Below are positions 17,350 to 26,533 of a stretch of DNA of 52,951 bases, in pieces. The number at the start of each line of letters is the position of its first letter. The stretch's first letter is position 1. The DNA is taken from assembly GCA_903875445.1 (NCBI GenBank), contig CAIQWD010000106.1, forward strand, positions 1 to 52,951, given 5' to 3'. The notes beneath the pieces are model-generated. The model worked only from the letters and a program-made list of their open reading frames with translations, ran no database searches and was not told where the DNA came from. The translations under genes and the position numbers were made by a program. Source of the stretch: an uncultured delta proteobacterium (GTDB lineage: Bacteria; Desulfobacterota; Desulfobulbia; Desulfobulbales; Desulfocapsaceae).

Positions 17350-18069
17350 TCAGGCGGTAATCAGCGTACCGACCTTCTCACCAAAGGCGGCACGCTTGAT
17401 ATTTCCGGGGACAACCATATTTAATACCATAATGGGCAAGTTATCTTCCTTGGCCAAGGCGATCCCTGCAGCATCCATCACCCTCAGTCCCCTCTGTAAG
17501 ACCTCGTCGTAGGTGAGGTGATCAAATTTCACTGCGCTTTTATCGAGAAACGGATCACGGTCGTACACCCCATCCACCTTTGTCGCCTTGATTACGATTT
17601 CAGCATCGATTTCCAAAGCTCGAAGGACACCTGCGGAATCAGTAGTAAAGTAGGGGTTTCCTGTTCCGGCAGCAAAAATTACCACCCGACCTTTCTCTAG
17701 GTGCCTGGTCGCTCTTCTGCGAATGTAGGGTTCGGAAACCGACTGCATGGGGATAGCGGACATAACCCTGGTAATTACCCCGATACGCTCCAAAGCATCC
17801 TGCATGGCCAAGCTGTTCATAACCGTAGCAAGCATCCCCATATTATCGGCAGTCGTGCGATCCATGCCCTTACTCGCCCCGGCGACTCCGCGAAAGATAT
17901 TGCCGGCGCCAATGACCAGCCCCAGCTGAACTCCTGCCGTAATCACTTCCTTTACCTCAGCTGCAACAAACTCGAGAACTCTGGTATTAATACCGTAAGA
18001 ATCCTCACCCATGAGAGCTTCACCACTGAGTTTTAGCAGCATTCTGTGGTACTTTAACTTTTCAGTCAT
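17350..18069 (-). CDS. pyrH: UMP kinase
   Basis: Phosphorylates UMP to UDP with ATP; a bacterial-specific hexameric amino-acid-kinase fold. From the ATG at 18069 it is 239 residues, starting [47 protein letters not shown] and the ATP-site region [11 protein letters not shown] are clear. A GTG two codons upstream is open but sits too close to GAGGAT; the ATG has that site at the proper distance. Confidence 0.97.
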   Translation of the reverse strand: MTEKLKYHRMLLKLSGEALMGEDSYGINTRVLEFVAAEVKEVITAGVQLGLVIGAGNIFRGVAGASKGMDRTTADNMGMLATVMNSLAMQDALERIGVITRVMSAIPMQSVSEPYIRRRATRHLEKGRVVIFAAGTGNPYFTTDSAGVLRALEIDAEIVIKATKVDGVYDRDPFLDKSAVKFDHLTYDEVLQRGLRVMDAAGIALAKEDNLPIMVLNMVVPGNIKRAAFGEKVGTLITA

Positions 18070-18154
18070 TGTCACATCCTCAGCAGAAGATTGAACGGGA
18101 AACGGCGTGCTATCACTTACGACCGGTCATGAACGGACGACAAGAAAATCGATG

Positions 18155-18751
18155 CTATTCCACCCCGACCTGGAAACGGGCAAATTTCTTTATCGAGATG
18201 TTTTCTCCCATCTTTCCGATGAGTTCATTAAGCAGATCCTGAATGGAGAGATCAGGGTTTTTAACAAACTTTTGTTCAAGAAGTGCAACTTCAGCAAGAA
18301 ACTTCTCGATCTTGCCGATTACCATCTTTTCGATAATAGCTTCAGGCTTACCGCTCTCCAAAGCCTGTTGGACAAAGATGTCTTTTTCCCTGGCCACTAC
18401 TGCTGCCGGCACTTCATCCCTGTTGATAGAGATAGGGTTGGCGGCGGCAATGTGCATGGCGATGTCTTTAGCAAATTCACGAAAGTCATCGTTTTTGGCA
18501 ACAAAATCGGTCTCACATCCAAGCTCCACCATAACACCAAGCTTTCCGCCGGCATGGATATAGGTAGCGATGACACCTTCGCTGGTAGCACGATTTGCGC
18601 GTTTAGCGGCAACGGCCAGACCTTTTTGTCGCAGGAGATCTATGGCTTTTTCCATATCTCCATTGGTGTTTTCGAGGGCCTTCTTGCAGTCCATCATGCC
18701 TGCTTGAGTTTTGTCCCTCAGATCCTTTACCATCTTCGTTGTAATGGTCAT
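18155..18751 (-). CDS. tsf: Elongation factor Ts
   Basis: Guanine-nucleotide exchange factor for EF-Tu. It has 198 residues: the N-terminal UBA-like module with MVKDLRDKTQAGMMDCKKAL, and a core with ELGCETDFVAKNDDF, the EF-Tu-contacting TDFV motif. The protein is of the short type (E. coli Tsf is 283 aa), with only one core subdomain repeat and then the C-terminal coiled segment. It is separated from rpsB by a strong hairpin followed by T residues (18846-18875), so its level relative to S2 is probably set by partial termination. Confidence 0.96.
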   Translation of the reverse strand: MTITTKMVKDLRDKTQAGMMDCKKALENTNGDMEKAIDLLRQKGLAVAAKRANRATSEGVIATYIHAGGKLGVMVELGCETDFVAKNDDFREFAKDIAMHIAAANPISINRDEVPAAVVAREKDIFVQQALESGKPEAIIEKMVIGKIEKFLAEVALLEQKFVKNPDLSIQDLLNELIGKMGENISIKKFARFQVGVE

Positions 18752-18845
18752 GGTAAATCTCCTTTTATATTAAATAATTCCGATTAATTCTTACTCAGCA
18801 ACAGAAAGATATTGCCCATTGCAAAAATAAAATTTCTTTAGATAC

Positions 18846-18875
18846 GAAAAAGGGGCGGTCGCACGACAGCCCCTT
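18846..18875 (-). terminator. Terminator/attenuator between rpsB and tsf
   Basis: On the minus strand AAGGGGC (18869-18875) pairs with GCCCCTT (18850-18856), extended inward by GTCG/CGAC across a single mismatch. The stem is followed by five T residues. It is a fully formed intrinsic terminator, yet it lies inside the rpsB-tsf-pyrH-frr string. Partial read-through is the simplest explanation, unless tsf has its own promoter. Confidence 0.8.
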
Positions 18876-18924
18876 ACAAATAACAAAATCTATTTTTTAC
18901 TGAGAAAACCGCATAGTGGGAGAA

Positions 18925-19701
18925 TTACGCTTCAGAATCCACCGCTGCATTTTCCATCTCATGACCTGCATCGCCCATGGCTGCGGCAACAGCCTCTTCG
19001 GATGCTTCATCCCCATCGCGCATTGCTTGTCCGGCAAGGACCGCTTCGGCAATGTGATGACTGATAAGACGAATTGATCTAATTGCATCATCATTGCCTG
19101 GAATAATAAAGTCGATGCCCTCGGGATCGCAGTTTGTATCGGTAATGGCAACTACCGGCACACCAAGTTTAACAGCCTCACTCACTGCAATATCTTCTTT
19201 GCGTGGGTCTACCACAAAGAGTACCGAAGGAAGATTTCGCATGTCCTTGATACCACCCACGTTTCTCTCCAGTTTTATCCGCTCTTTCTCCATAATAAGA
19301 ATTTCTTTTTTGGGAAAACGGTTTATCGATCCATCGGCCTGCATGGATTCAATGGATTTAAGTCTATCAATGCTATTCTTAATAGTCTGAAAATTGGTGA
19401 GCATGCCACCTAGCCAGCGATGGTCGACATAATACATGCCGCAACGCTTTGCCTCTTCTTTTATGATCTCTTGTGCCTGACGCTTGGTACCGACAAAGAG
19501 GAGTGTTCCACCCCGCTTGATTTCCTCAGTGATGAACTCACAGGCCTTATCAAAAAGTCTCTTGGTAAGATCAAGATTAATAATGTAAATCCCATTCCTT
19601 GGCCCGTAAATATAGGATTTCATCTTGGGATTCCAGCGTCTGGTCTGATGTCCGAAATGGACACCGGCTTGAAGCATGTCGCGTACTGATACATTTGTCA
19701 T
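18925..19701 (-). CDS. rpsB: 30S ribosomal protein S2
   Basis: Late-assembling small-subunit protein. The 258 residues include [20 protein letters not shown] at about 9-28, [27 protein letters not shown] and [19 protein letters not shown], all standard S2 signatures. The C-terminal 30 residues are acidic and alanine-rich. It is first gene of a long leftward string and is preceded by a 200-nt leader. Confidence 0.97.
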   Translation of the reverse strand: MTNVSVRDMLQAGVHFGHQTRRWNPKMKSYIYGPRNGIYIINLDLTKRLFDKACEFITEEIKRGGTLLFVGTKRQAQEIIKEEAKRCGMYYVDHRWLGGMLTNFQTIKNSIDRLKSIESMQADGSINRFPKKEILIMEKERIKLERNVGGIKDMRNLPSVLFVVDPRKEDIAVSEAVKLGVPVVAITDTNCDPEGIDFIIPGNDDAIRSIRLISHHIAEAVLAGQAMRDGDEASEEAVAAAMGDAGHEMENAAVDSEA

Positions 19702-19907
19702 AGGTTTCTCCGTTCCTGGTTATTCCGCCATCTTCAGTAATCGTCACACATCAATGATGATGTTGCACGACACCAGTTTTTACGCGAAGATGTGTGTGTG
19801 GCTGTAAGGCCTCTCCTGCTGTCTAACATACAAAATGGACAACATTTTTATTTACCATGAATTGCAAAGTTATGCAACTTATGGTTACTTTTTATTGGTG
19901 GATTTTC
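19702..19907 (-). promoter_or_regulatory. rpsB leader with weak promoter candidate and hairpin
   Basis: This is the gap between the YkgJ-type gene and rpsB. A 6-bp hairpin (19748-19763, ACATCA with its complement) and a CA/TG-rich stretch lie near 19785-19800. A possible minus-strand promoter is TTGCAT, 17 nt, TAAATA near 19841-19880; the same -10 hexamer occurs before rpsL. S2 represses its own operon through the leader in other bacteria; whether this leader does so is not shown by the sequence. Confidence 0.35.
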
Positions 19908-20669
19908 TCATTTTTTGATTATTGAGGTCGATTTATTAAAAAAAAGTTTGAGCCATTCAAATCCAAATTTTAGCAACTCTCCGTCATCCAGAGCTATTCG
20001 GCGCCGAACTTCTTTTGCCAACTGAAACTGACTAAGAAGTTTATGTTGATCAATAACTCTTCTGAATCCGTCAATATTGTAACATACAAGAAAGGCCAAT
20101 TGCTGCTTTTCTCCAGCAACTCCTTCACCTTTCCAAGGATTACCGGCAAAAATTGTATCAATTTCAGCCCAGAGGTCATTCATCGTGTTATGTTCGAAAA
20201 GTTGCTGGTTGCGCAACCAATTTTTTACGTTATAAATCGTTTTTTCAGCATGCCCGAAGCAATACGAATGATTTGTCATGAAATAAAATTCATCAGGCGC
20301 GCCCTTATTCCGCGAACGATCAATTGCTCTTTCAAGGGGATATGTTCTACAGGCGGTTGGCCGATCGGAATAAACGCTGCAACCATGCGGGGCAAGAAAA
20401 GGACAAGCTTTGGATTCTTCGTCGAGTCGGAGCTTAACTGTCGGAAAGTAAATATTGTCGCCTTTTTCAAGGGTTGTGTGTCGGCGAAGGAACTCCTCGG
20501 AATTGAGCCCTAATGAGCTTTTTAGCCTTATGATATCGTATGGATAGAGAATCATGTCGACATTGCGACAACACAAGGTATAGCATTGCACTCCAGGGTG
20601 ACAGCCAAAATTAAAAACAGAATCACCAAGGGGCACCATGCCTTTTGGGAACTGTTTGGTTTCCGTCAT
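19908..20669 (-). CDS. YkgJ-family cysteine-cluster protein
   Basis: A 253-residue protein of the YkgJ/UPF0153 family, a predicted zinc- or iron-sulfur-binding fold of unknown function. The N-terminal cluster is GCHPGVQCYTLCCRN (four Cys), followed by the family-typical VDMILYPYDIIRLK. The second cluster is CPFL, GCSVY and CRTYPLE (Cys at intervals). The C-terminal 100 residues are helical and less conserved. The ATG at 20669 has GGAGA eight bases upstream; the open frame extends to 20744 but that part overlaps the terminator stem. It sits alone between the end of the ribosomal superoperon and rpsB, so its context does not point to a role. Confidence 0.82.
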   Translation of the reverse strand: MTETKQFPKGMVPLGDSVFNFGCHPGVQCYTLCCRNVDMILYPYDIIRLKSSLGLNSEEFLRRHTTLEKGDNIYFPTVKLRLDEESKACPFLAPHGCSVYSDRPTACRTYPLERAIDRSRNKGAPDEFYFMTNHSYCFGHAEKTIYNVKNWLRNQQLFEHNTMNDLWAEIDTIFAGNPWKGEGVAGEKQQLAFLVCYNIDGFRRVIDQHKLLSQFQLAKEVRRRIALDDGELLKFGFEWLKLFFNKSTSIIKK

Positions 20670-20704
20670 GCAATTGGTCTCCAGCGACAAAAAATCAACT
20701 TTAC

Positions 20705-20741
20705 AAAAAAAAAGCTGGCAGAAACATACGTTCCTGCCAGC
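20705..20741 (-). terminator. Intrinsic terminator of the ribosomal superoperon
   Basis: A 12-bp stem with a single G-U pair (20714-20725 / 20730-20741, GCTGGCAG core) and a 4-nt loop is followed on the minus strand by nine T residues. It lies 24 nt past the rplQ stop and is one of the best-formed terminators in the window. Confidence 0.93.
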
Positions 20742-20764
20742 CATATACTAATTTCACTTTTTAC

Positions 20765-21154
20765 TCAACTTTCGGCTTTAGGAGTTTCAATTACTTCCTC
20801 ATAACCGACTAGCTCAAAAATTGCCATTCCGGCGGCATCACCTTTTCTAATACCAGTCTGAAGTATTCGAGTATAGCCACCATTGCGGCTGGCAAATTTT
20901 TCTTTAATAACAGTGAACAGTTTCTCAACAACTGCCTTACTCCGCACGTATCCGAGAGCTTGTCTTCTCGCGTGCATATCACCTCGTTTTGCCAAGGTGA
21001 TCAGTTTCTCTGCTATTGGCCGTACTTCTTTGGCTTTCTCTGTGGTAGTGATTATCCGCTCGTGTTCGAACAAGGATGTGACCATGTTTCTAAACATCGC
21101 AAGTCTATGGGAACTGGTCCGTCCTAATCTTTTACCGGCTTTTCTATGTCTCAT
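20765..21154 (-). CDS. rplQ: 50S ribosomal protein L17
   Basis: Large-subunit protein at the exit-tunnel side. The 129 residues start [20 protein letters not shown], the L17 signature, then FRNMVTSL and [12 protein letters not shown]. It is last gene of the alpha operon and of the 32-kb superoperon; a strong terminator follows. Confidence 0.97.
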   Translation of the reverse strand: MRHRKAGKRLGRTSSHRLAMFRNMVTSLFEHERIITTTEKAKEVRPIAEKLITLAKRGDMHARRQALGYVRSKAVVEKLFTVIKEKFASRNGGYTRILQTGIRKGDAAGMAIFELVGYEEVIETPKAES

Positions 21155-21226
21155 CTCAAATCCTCAGCTTCTGCGCAATATCAGAATTGGTAATAATCTT
21201 GTTAATCTCGATTACTCTGTGGCGTC

Positions 21227-22273
21227 TCATGCCTTATTTTCTTCCTTATCACCACGTTGATTGGGAGGAATCCAGCTTTCGAATTTCATACCCAGGGTGA
21301 GGTCCATTTCAGAGAGCAACGCTTTTATTTCATTTAACGATTTACGACCAAAATTTTTGGTCTTCAACATTTCCTGATCAGTTTTCTGTGCCAAGTCACC
21401 AATAAAGTTGATATCTGCATTCTTAAGACAATTTGCAGAGCGTACAGACAACTCAAGATCTTCCACCGGCTTATCCAAGAAAGGATTGAGAGGCTCAGTG
21501 TCTCTCCCCGACTCAGCAGGAACTTCAGGTTCTGCATCTTCCTCATCAAAGTTGATGAAAATAGTCATCTGTTCTTTGAGTATTTTGGCTCCGTATGCCA
21601 AAGCATTTTCGGGTCTTAGGCTGCCATCCGTCTCAATCTCTATGGTTAACTTATCGTAATCAGTCTGTTGTCCTACGCGAGCCTGGGAAACTACGTACTG
21701 GAGTTTTTTTATAGGGGTGAAAATCGCATCTATTGGAATTTGTCCAATAGATAGATTATCCTTATTCATTTTTTCGGCAGGCTGATAACCTTTACCCCAC
21801 TCAACAGTCATCTCGGCCCGAAAATTGATTGGCCCGGTAAGAGTACAAATTACCTGCTCCTTGTTCATTACCTCAACGTAGCCAGATGCACTGATGTCGC
21901 CGGCATAAACAATCCCGGGGCCAGTCTTTTCTATAACAACCTTTTGCGAATCGGCGGAATAGAGTTTCAGTCGAACCATTTTGAGATTTAAAATAATCTC
22001 ACTCACATCTTCCAAGATGTCTTTCATCGATGTGAACTCATGAAGAGCCCCTTCGATTTTTACAGAGGTAATAGCAGCGCCCTGGATGGAAGAGAGAAGG
22101 ATACGTCGCAATGAATTACCAATTGTTGTTGCAAATCCTCTTTCGAGAGGTTGGCAAATAAATTTCCCGTAGGTGTCAGTGTGTTTTTCTTTGTCCACTT
22201 CCACTTTTTCCGGTTTTATAAGCTCATTCCAATTGCGGTGAAATGGTATTTTTTCATCAGCAGCTTGAGTCAT
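21227..22273 (-). CDS. rpoA: DNA-directed RNA polymerase subunit alpha
   Basis: Assembly scaffold of RNA polymerase and contact point for UP elements and activators. The 348-residue product has the N-terminal dimerisation domain (about 1-240) with FATTIGNSLRRILLSSIQGAAITSVKIEG, and a C-terminal helix-hairpin-helix domain with LELSVRSANCLKNADI and LLKTKNFGRKSLNEIK-type text (ML KTKNFGRKSLNEI). It is slightly longer than the E. coli protein (329) because of an acidic linker. The gene lies between rpsD and rplQ as in most bacteria. Confidence 0.97.
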   Translation of the reverse strand: MTQAADEKIPFHRNWNELIKPEKVEVDKEKHTDTYGKFICQPLERGFATTIGNSLRRILLSSIQGAAITSVKIEGALHEFTSMKDILEDVSEIILNLKMVRLKLYSADSQKVVIEKTGPGIVYAGDISASGYVEVMNKEQVICTLTGPINFRAEMTVEWGKGYQPAEKMNKDNLSIGQIPIDAIFTPIKKLQYVVSQARVGQQTDYDKLTIEIETDGSLRPENALAYGAKILKEQMTIFINFDEEDAEPEVPAESGRDTEPLNPFLDKPVEDLELSVRSANCLKNADINFIGDLAQKTDQEMLKTKNFGRKSLNEIKALLSEMDLTLGMKFESWIPPNQRGDKEENKA

Positions 22274-22347
22274 GGATTTCCTTCTCTACGTTTCTACTAA
22301 CTTTGTAGTTGGTGTTCTAATCACACTATTCTACAATTTACCATATA

Positions 22348-22388
22348 GTCCCTGTCAGCAAGAAGCCCTATAAAAAATGCTGTCGGAC
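22348..22388 (-). promoter_or_regulatory. Hairpin in the rpsD-rpoA gap
   Basis: On the minus strand GTCC and CAGCA on one side pair with TGCTG and GGAC-type sequence on the other, around an A/T-rich loop, with a small internal loop. There is no T-run after it, so it is not a simple terminator. It may be a processing or regulatory element; the fold is modest and could be chance. Confidence 0.3.
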
Positions 22389-22407
22389 CTGCATCTCTAC
22401 TCATATT

Positions 22408-23037
22408 CTATTTGGAGTAAAGCTCAACAATCAGCCTTTCTTGTATAGGCATGGTGACTTCTTCTCTGTTCGGCAAAGCTTTTAAAGTTGCCTTGAAGTT
22501 ATCTTTATCCAATTCAAGCCAACTCGGTACACCTCGCCTAATTACTGCCTCAAAATTTTCAATAATCAAAGCATTAGCACGACTTTTTTCTTTCAGAGTA
22601 ACAACATCACCAACCGAGACTAAAAACGACGGAATATTTACCTTCCGCCCATTCACCAGGATATGATTATGGCGAACAAGTTGCCGTGCCTGGTTTCTCG
22701 ATGATGCAAAACCAATGCGAAAAACAGCATTGTCCAAACGACGTTCAAGCATTACAAGTAGATTTTCGCCTGTGACACCTCTTTGTTTTTCAGCCTTTTC
22801 AAAGAACAGTCTGAATTGTCCCTCAAGCATCCCATACATGCTTTTAACTTTTTGTTTCTCTCTTAACTGAACAGCGTAATCAGATTGCTTTTTAAATTTA
22901 GCCTGACCATGCTGTCCCGGTCCAAATGCTCTCCTTTCGAAAGAGCATTTATCAGAAAAGCAGCGATCACCTTTAAGATATAATTTTAAATTTTCTCTCC
23001 TGCATCGACGACAGGCAGCACCAATATTTCTAGCCAA
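22408..23037 (-). CDS. rpsD: 30S ribosomal protein S4
   Basis: Primary 16S-binding protein that nucleates 30S assembly and influences decoding accuracy. It has 209 residues with four N-terminal cysteines at 9, 12, 26 and 31 ([15 protein letters not shown]), the zinc-binding form of S4. An S4 RNA-binding domain at about 98-160 contains [20 protein letters not shown] and [13 protein letters not shown]. The start is TTG at 23037, preceded by GGAGG at good distance. S4 is an autoregulator of the alpha operon in E. coli. Confidence 0.96.
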   Translation of the reverse strand: MARNIGAACRRCRRENLKLYLKGDRCFSDKCSFERRAFGPGQHGQAKFKKQSDYAVQLREKQKVKSMYGMLEGQFRLFFEKAEKQRGVTGENLLVMLERRLDNAVFRIGFASSRNQARQLVRHNHILVNGRKVNIPSFLVSVGDVVTLKEKSRANALIIENFEAVIRRGVPSWLELDKDNFKATLKALPNREEVTMPIQERLIVELYSK

Positions 23038-23085
23038 TTTAGGCCTCCATTCAGTTATGTTGTACTACTATCTCAAGATCAGTCG

Positions 23086-23466
23086 TTATACTCGACGTCG
23101 CTTTGGAGGTTTGCATCCATTGTGGGGGATCGGTGTGACATCGTAGATACGACTAACCTCTAATCCCGTGGTAATCAGGGCTCGCAAGGCTGCTTCTCGT
23201 CCCGGGCCAGGTCCTTTGACTTTGACCTCAACCTTTCTCATACCGACATCGGTAGCTTTCTTAGCCGCATCTGCCAAAGCATTCTGTGCTGCGAACGGTG
23301 TAGATTTTCTCGAACCTTTAAACCCGAGAACACCCGCACTACACCAGGAAATTACGTTCCCCTGCTTGTCGGAAATAGTGACTATTGTATTGTTAAAGGT
23401 AGAATAGATAAACACTATGCCTTCAGGAATATTCTTTTTTACCTTTCTTTTTTTAGCGACAGCCAT
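23086..23466 (-). CDS. rpsK: 30S ribosomal protein S11
   Basis: Platform protein of the small subunit. The 126 residues include [48 protein letters not shown] and the C-terminal [18 protein letters not shown], all S11 hallmarks. It lies 24 nt after rpsM. Confidence 0.97.
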   Translation of the reverse strand: MAVAKKRKVKKNIPEGIVFIYSTFNNTIVTISDKQGNVISWCSAGVLGFKGSRKSTPFAAQNALADAAKKATDVGMRKVEVKVKGPGPGREAALRALITTGLEVSRIYDVTPIPHNGCKPPKRRRV

Positions 23467-23490
23467 AACTTACACCTGTTTGAAGTTCAA

Positions 23491-23856
23491 TTATTTGCGA
23501 CGGGCAGCACCTTTTCGAGGCCCCTTTCGGGTACGTGCATTGGTCTTGGTCTTTTGTCCTCGACATGGCAGCCCCATTCTATGGCGCCTGCCGCGATAAC
23601 ATCCGATATCCGTCAACCTCTTGATATCCATGGATACTTCTCGCCTGCGATCGCCCTCAACAACGTATTCTTCCTCAATCACTTTACGTATACGATTAAC
23701 ATCGTCGCCGCCAAGATCATCACTGCTCATTGTGTATGGCAGATCCACTTTATCGAGAATCTTTCGAGCCGATACCAACCCGATACCGTGTATGTAAGTT
23801 AAAGCCCGATCCATATGCTTATTTTTCGGAAGGTCAATTCCTGCTATACGTGCCAA
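23491..23856 (-). CDS. rpsM: 30S ribosomal protein S13
   Basis: Head protein contacting the P-site tRNA and the L5 bridge. The 121 residues start [20 protein letters not shown], contain [14 protein letters not shown] and end with the basic tail [20 protein letters not shown]. The start is TTG at 23856 with AAGGAG at good distance. The order rpmJ-rpsM-rpsK-rpsD-rpoA-rplQ is the standard alpha operon. Confidence 0.97.
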   Translation of the reverse strand: MARIAGIDLPKNKHMDRALTYIHGIGLVSARKILDKVDLPYTMSSDDLGGDDVNRIRKVIEEEYVVEGDRRREVSMDIKRLTDIGCYRGRRHRMGLPCRGQKTKTNARTRKGPRKGAARRK

Positions 23857-23904
23857 GGTATATCTCCTTAAAAGAAGTAGGTAATAAAAAATGATAAAAC
23901 CAAT

Positions 23905-24018
23905 TTATCCCTGCCTCTGTTTATGTTTTTTAACTTTACAGGATACGCGAACGACACCGTTGCGTTTGAATATTTTACAGTCACTGCATATTTTTTTTAC
24001 AGATGCGCGTACTTTCAT
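23905..24018 (-). CDS. rpmJ: 50S ribosomal protein L36
   Basis: A 37-residue protein, reading [17 protein letters not shown] at the N-terminus. The zinc ligands C11, C14, C27 and H32 make this the zinc-binding form. It lies 14 nt after infA and 48 nt before rpsM, the normal place. Confidence 0.95.
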   Translation of the reverse strand: MKVRASVKKICSDCKIFKRNGVVRVSCKVKKHKQRQG

Positions 24019-24032
24019 GATCAGCGAACTCT

Positions 24033-24269
24033 CTATTTTTTCTTTTTGGCGGTTTTTGCCCGAAACGTAACCCTTCCCCTGTTCAAATCATAAGGAGAGA
24101 GTTCAATGGTAACCCTGTCTCCCGGTAGTATCTTGATAAAATGCATCCGCATTTTCCCAGAGATGTGGGCGAGCACCTTATGGCCGTTATCAAGCTCAAC
24201 GCGAAACATCGCGTTCGGTAGCGGCTCTACAATGGTGCCTTCAACTTCAATTGCTTCTTCTTTTGCCAT
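24033..24269 (-). CDS. infA: Translation initiation factor IF-1
   Basis: Single OB-fold factor that occupies the A site during initiation. The 78-residue product begins [20 protein letters not shown], contains [19 protein letters not shown] and [17 protein letters not shown], and has a lysine-rich tail (AKTAKKKK) longer than in E. coli IF-1 (72 aa). It is preceded by an unusual long stem in the map-infA gap (24304-24353). Confidence 0.97.
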   Translation of the reverse strand: MAKEEAIEVEGTIVEPLPNAMFRVELDNGHKVLAHISGKMRMHFIKILPGDRVTIELSPYDLNRGRVTFRAKTAKKKK

Positions 24270-24303
24270 GGAGTATCCTGAAAAATCAAAGTTCCAGTTA
24301 AAA

Positions 24304-24353
24304 ACGGAATAATATACTTCAACTTCTCGTAAATGAGAAGTATTTTTTTCCGT
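24304..24353 (-). terminator. infA leader: Long A/U-rich stem with T-run between map and infA (attenuator-like)
   Basis: On the minus strand ACGGAAAAAAATACTTC (24337-24353) pairs with 24304-24320 at 15 of 17 positions, and T residues follow directly. Inside, ACTTCTC and GAGAAGT (24335-24341 / 2422-28 region, i.e. 24322-24328) can form a competing 7-bp hairpin that shares the ACTTC bases. The layout suits an attenuator or switch ahead of infA. The outer stem is A/U-rich, so its strength is uncertain. Confidence 0.5.
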
Positions 24354-24358
24354 AACCG

Positions 24359-25150
24359 CTAGTTTTCCCGAGAGCTTAGTATAAGAGGCCCATTCTCTGT
24401 CACAGCAACCGAATGCTCAAAGTGAGCAGAAGGCTTTTTATCACTGGTGACTACAGTCCATCCATCTCTCAGTACTTTAACTTTATGTGTACCCATGTTA
24501 ACCATTGGCTCAATGGCCAAAACCATACCTGGAAGCAACCGGGAAGTCCTTTCTCCTTCGTAGAAGTTCGGTATTTCCGGAGCTTCGTGCAGTGCGGTTC
24601 CAATGCCATGGCCAACGAACTGCCTCACAACAGAAAACCCATGGCCTTCGACATATTCTTGTATCGCCCTAGATATATCGCCAATTCTATTGCCAACAAC
24701 AACCTTTTCAATGCCTCTGTTAAGAGATTCTTTCGTCACAGCAACTAATTTTGCTACATCTTCACTGACATTTCCAACTGGCAAGGTTACAGCAGAGTCA
24801 CCAAAATAATTCTTAAAACAAACTCCAAAATCAATGGAAACGATATCGCCTTTTTTTAGTTTTTTTTTGCGAGAAGGAATTCCGTGAACAACTTCTTCAT
24901 TAATCGATAGACAAAGACTCGCCGGAAAGCCTCTGTATCCTTTGAAGGCGGGCTTTGCTTTCAACCGGTAGCAAAAATCTTCGGCAATTTTATCAAGCTC
25001 CCACGTCGTTATTCCGATATCAACTGACTTTTTTAATGTCGTTAATACCTTCGCAACAATCTGGTTAGCTTCCTGCATAATGAAGATCTCATCGGCAGTT
25101 TTTATCACGATAGTACCACTACCAGGCCTGTCTGTCGTTGAACCCGGCAC
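24359..25150 (-). CDS. map: Methionine aminopeptidase, type I
   Basis: Removes the initiator methionine from nascent proteins. The 263-residue pita-bread enzyme has metal and substrate residues in [29 protein letters not shown] (two Asp ligands), [14 protein letters not shown] (His), IEPMVNMG (Glu) and [11 protein letters not shown] (Glu). The first start is GTG at 25150, 4 nt after secY. A GTG at 25108 ([11 protein letters not shown]) would give the more typical N-terminus, and neither has a strong ribosome-binding site. The order secY-map-infA lacks the adk often found between secY and map. Confidence 0.95.
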   Translation of the reverse strand: MPGSTTDRPGSGTIVIKTADEIFIMQEANQIVAKVLTTLKKSVDIGITTWELDKIAEDFCYRLKAKPAFKGYRGFPASLCLSINEEVVHGIPSRKKKLKKGDIVSIDFGVCFKNYFGDSAVTLPVGNVSEDVAKLVAVTKESLNRGIEKVVVGNRIGDISRAIQEYVEGHGFSVVRQFVGHGIGTALHEAPEIPNFYEGERTSRLLPGMVLAIEPMVNMGTHKVKVLRDGWTVVTSDKKPSAHFEHSVAVTENGPLILSSREN

Positions 25151-25154
25151 TTCT

Positions 25155-26462
25155 TTACCGACGACCTTTTATCCGGCCTTGTTTCATGAAACCTTCGTAA
25201 TTGCGCATATGCAGATGCGATTCAATCTGGGCAATTGTATCGATACCGACTCCAACCACGATGAGTAACGCTGTCCCACCAAAATAAAAAGGAATGTTAA
25301 ATTGAGAAACGAGTACGGTAGGCAATACACAGACGGAACTGAGGTAAATGGATCCGATAACCGTAAGTCTTGTAAGGATTTTATCGATAAATTCTGCAGT
25401 CTTTTTCCCTGGACGGATTCCAGGAATGAACCCTCCGTGTTTTTTCAGGTTTTCAGCAACATCATCAGGCTTGAAGGTTACAGCAGTATAGAAAAAACAG
25501 AAAAAAACAATCATTACAATATAGCAAATGTAATAGTAGACAGTGCCGGGAGACATTGCCGCAGATGCTCTCTGAACCCAATCTATCTGAATGAAGCTGC
25601 CTATGGTAGCAGGAAACATCATAATTGAAGAGGCAAAAATTGGTGGTATAACCCCAGAGATATTAATCTTTAGTGGCAAATGTGAACTCTGCCCTCCATA
25701 CACTCTCTTGCCGACAACTCGTTTTGCATATTGTATGGGAATCCTTCTCTGCGAAGTCTCACAGAAAACAATGAACGCCACAACAACAAACATGAAAAGT
25801 ATGAGAAACGGCACAAAGAAAAGGGCAATCTCTCCGGCTTTGATCAACTGAATCGAGTTGACTATCGCGGCAGGACCACGAGCAACAATACCGGCAAATA
25901 TAATGAGGGAAATGCCGTTGCCGATGCCTCTCTCTGTCATCTGTTCACCAAGCCACATAATAAAGGCTGTGCCCGAGGTCAAGGTGAGCATTGTCATCAG
26001 TTTGAATTGCAATCCCGGATTCAAGACAATTGCCTCACCGCCGGGACCGGTCATGCCCTGCAACCCGGCAGCAATGAAAGTTCCTTGAATAATACTTAAG
26101 AATACAGTGCCATATCGAGTATATTGGGTGATTTTTCTTTGTCCGGATTGACCATCTTTTTTTAGTGCTTCCAGTTGCGGTATAACCACGGTCAACAATT
26201 GGATAATAATAGAAGAACTGATATAAGGCATTATGCCCAACGCGAAAATCGAGAAGTGCTCTAGAGCACCTCCCGAGAACATATTGAACATACCGAACAA
26301 GGTGCCGGCTTTCTGGGCAAAAAAAGCAGCAAGGGCTTCGCCGTTGATGCCAGGCGTAGGTATCTGGACGCCAATTCTGTATACTGCGAGCATGATAAGC
26401 GTAAACAATACACGCCTACGCAACTCAGGAATATTTGCAGCACTCTGTACACCACTCATCAT
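25155..26462 (-). CDS. secY: Preprotein translocase subunit SecY
   Basis: Central pore of the Sec translocon in the inner membrane. The 435-residue protein has ten predicted membrane segments, with RIGVQIPTPGIN near the start, GALEHFSIFALGIMPYISSSI, and RGIGNGISLIIFAGI. It acts with SecE, encoded at 52179-52427. It is the usual penultimate gene of the spc operon. Confidence 0.97.
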   Translation of the reverse strand: MMSGVQSAANIPELRRRVLFTLIMLAVYRIGVQIPTPGINGEALAAFFAQKAGTLFGMFNMFSGGALEHFSIFALGIMPYISSSIIIQLLTVVIPQLEALKKDGQSGQRKITQYTRYGTVFLSIIQGTFIAAGLQGMTGPGGEAIVLNPGLQFKLMTMLTLTSGTAFIMWLGEQMTERGIGNGISLIIFAGIVARGPAAIVNSIQLIKAGEIALFFVPFLILFMFVVVAFIVFCETSQRRIPIQYAKRVVGKRVYGGQSSHLPLKINISGVIPPIFASSIMMFPATIGSFIQIDWVQRASAAMSPGTVYYYICYIVMIVFFCFFYTAVTFKPDDVAENLKKHGGFIPGIRPGKKTAEFIDKILTRLTVIGSIYLSSVCVLPTVLVSQFNIPFYFGGTALLIVVGVGIDTIAQIESHLHMRNYEGFMKQGRIKGRR

Positions 26463-26533
26463 TAATACCTATATCCAGTTCCGCTCATTCCTAGAAAAAG
26501 TGCCTTTTCTAGTAAATTTTCCGAACACAAATG

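Noticed and set aside
19785-19800. CA/TG-rich stretch in the rpsB leader as a simple-sequence repeat of note
   Set aside because: Too short and irregular to support a claim.
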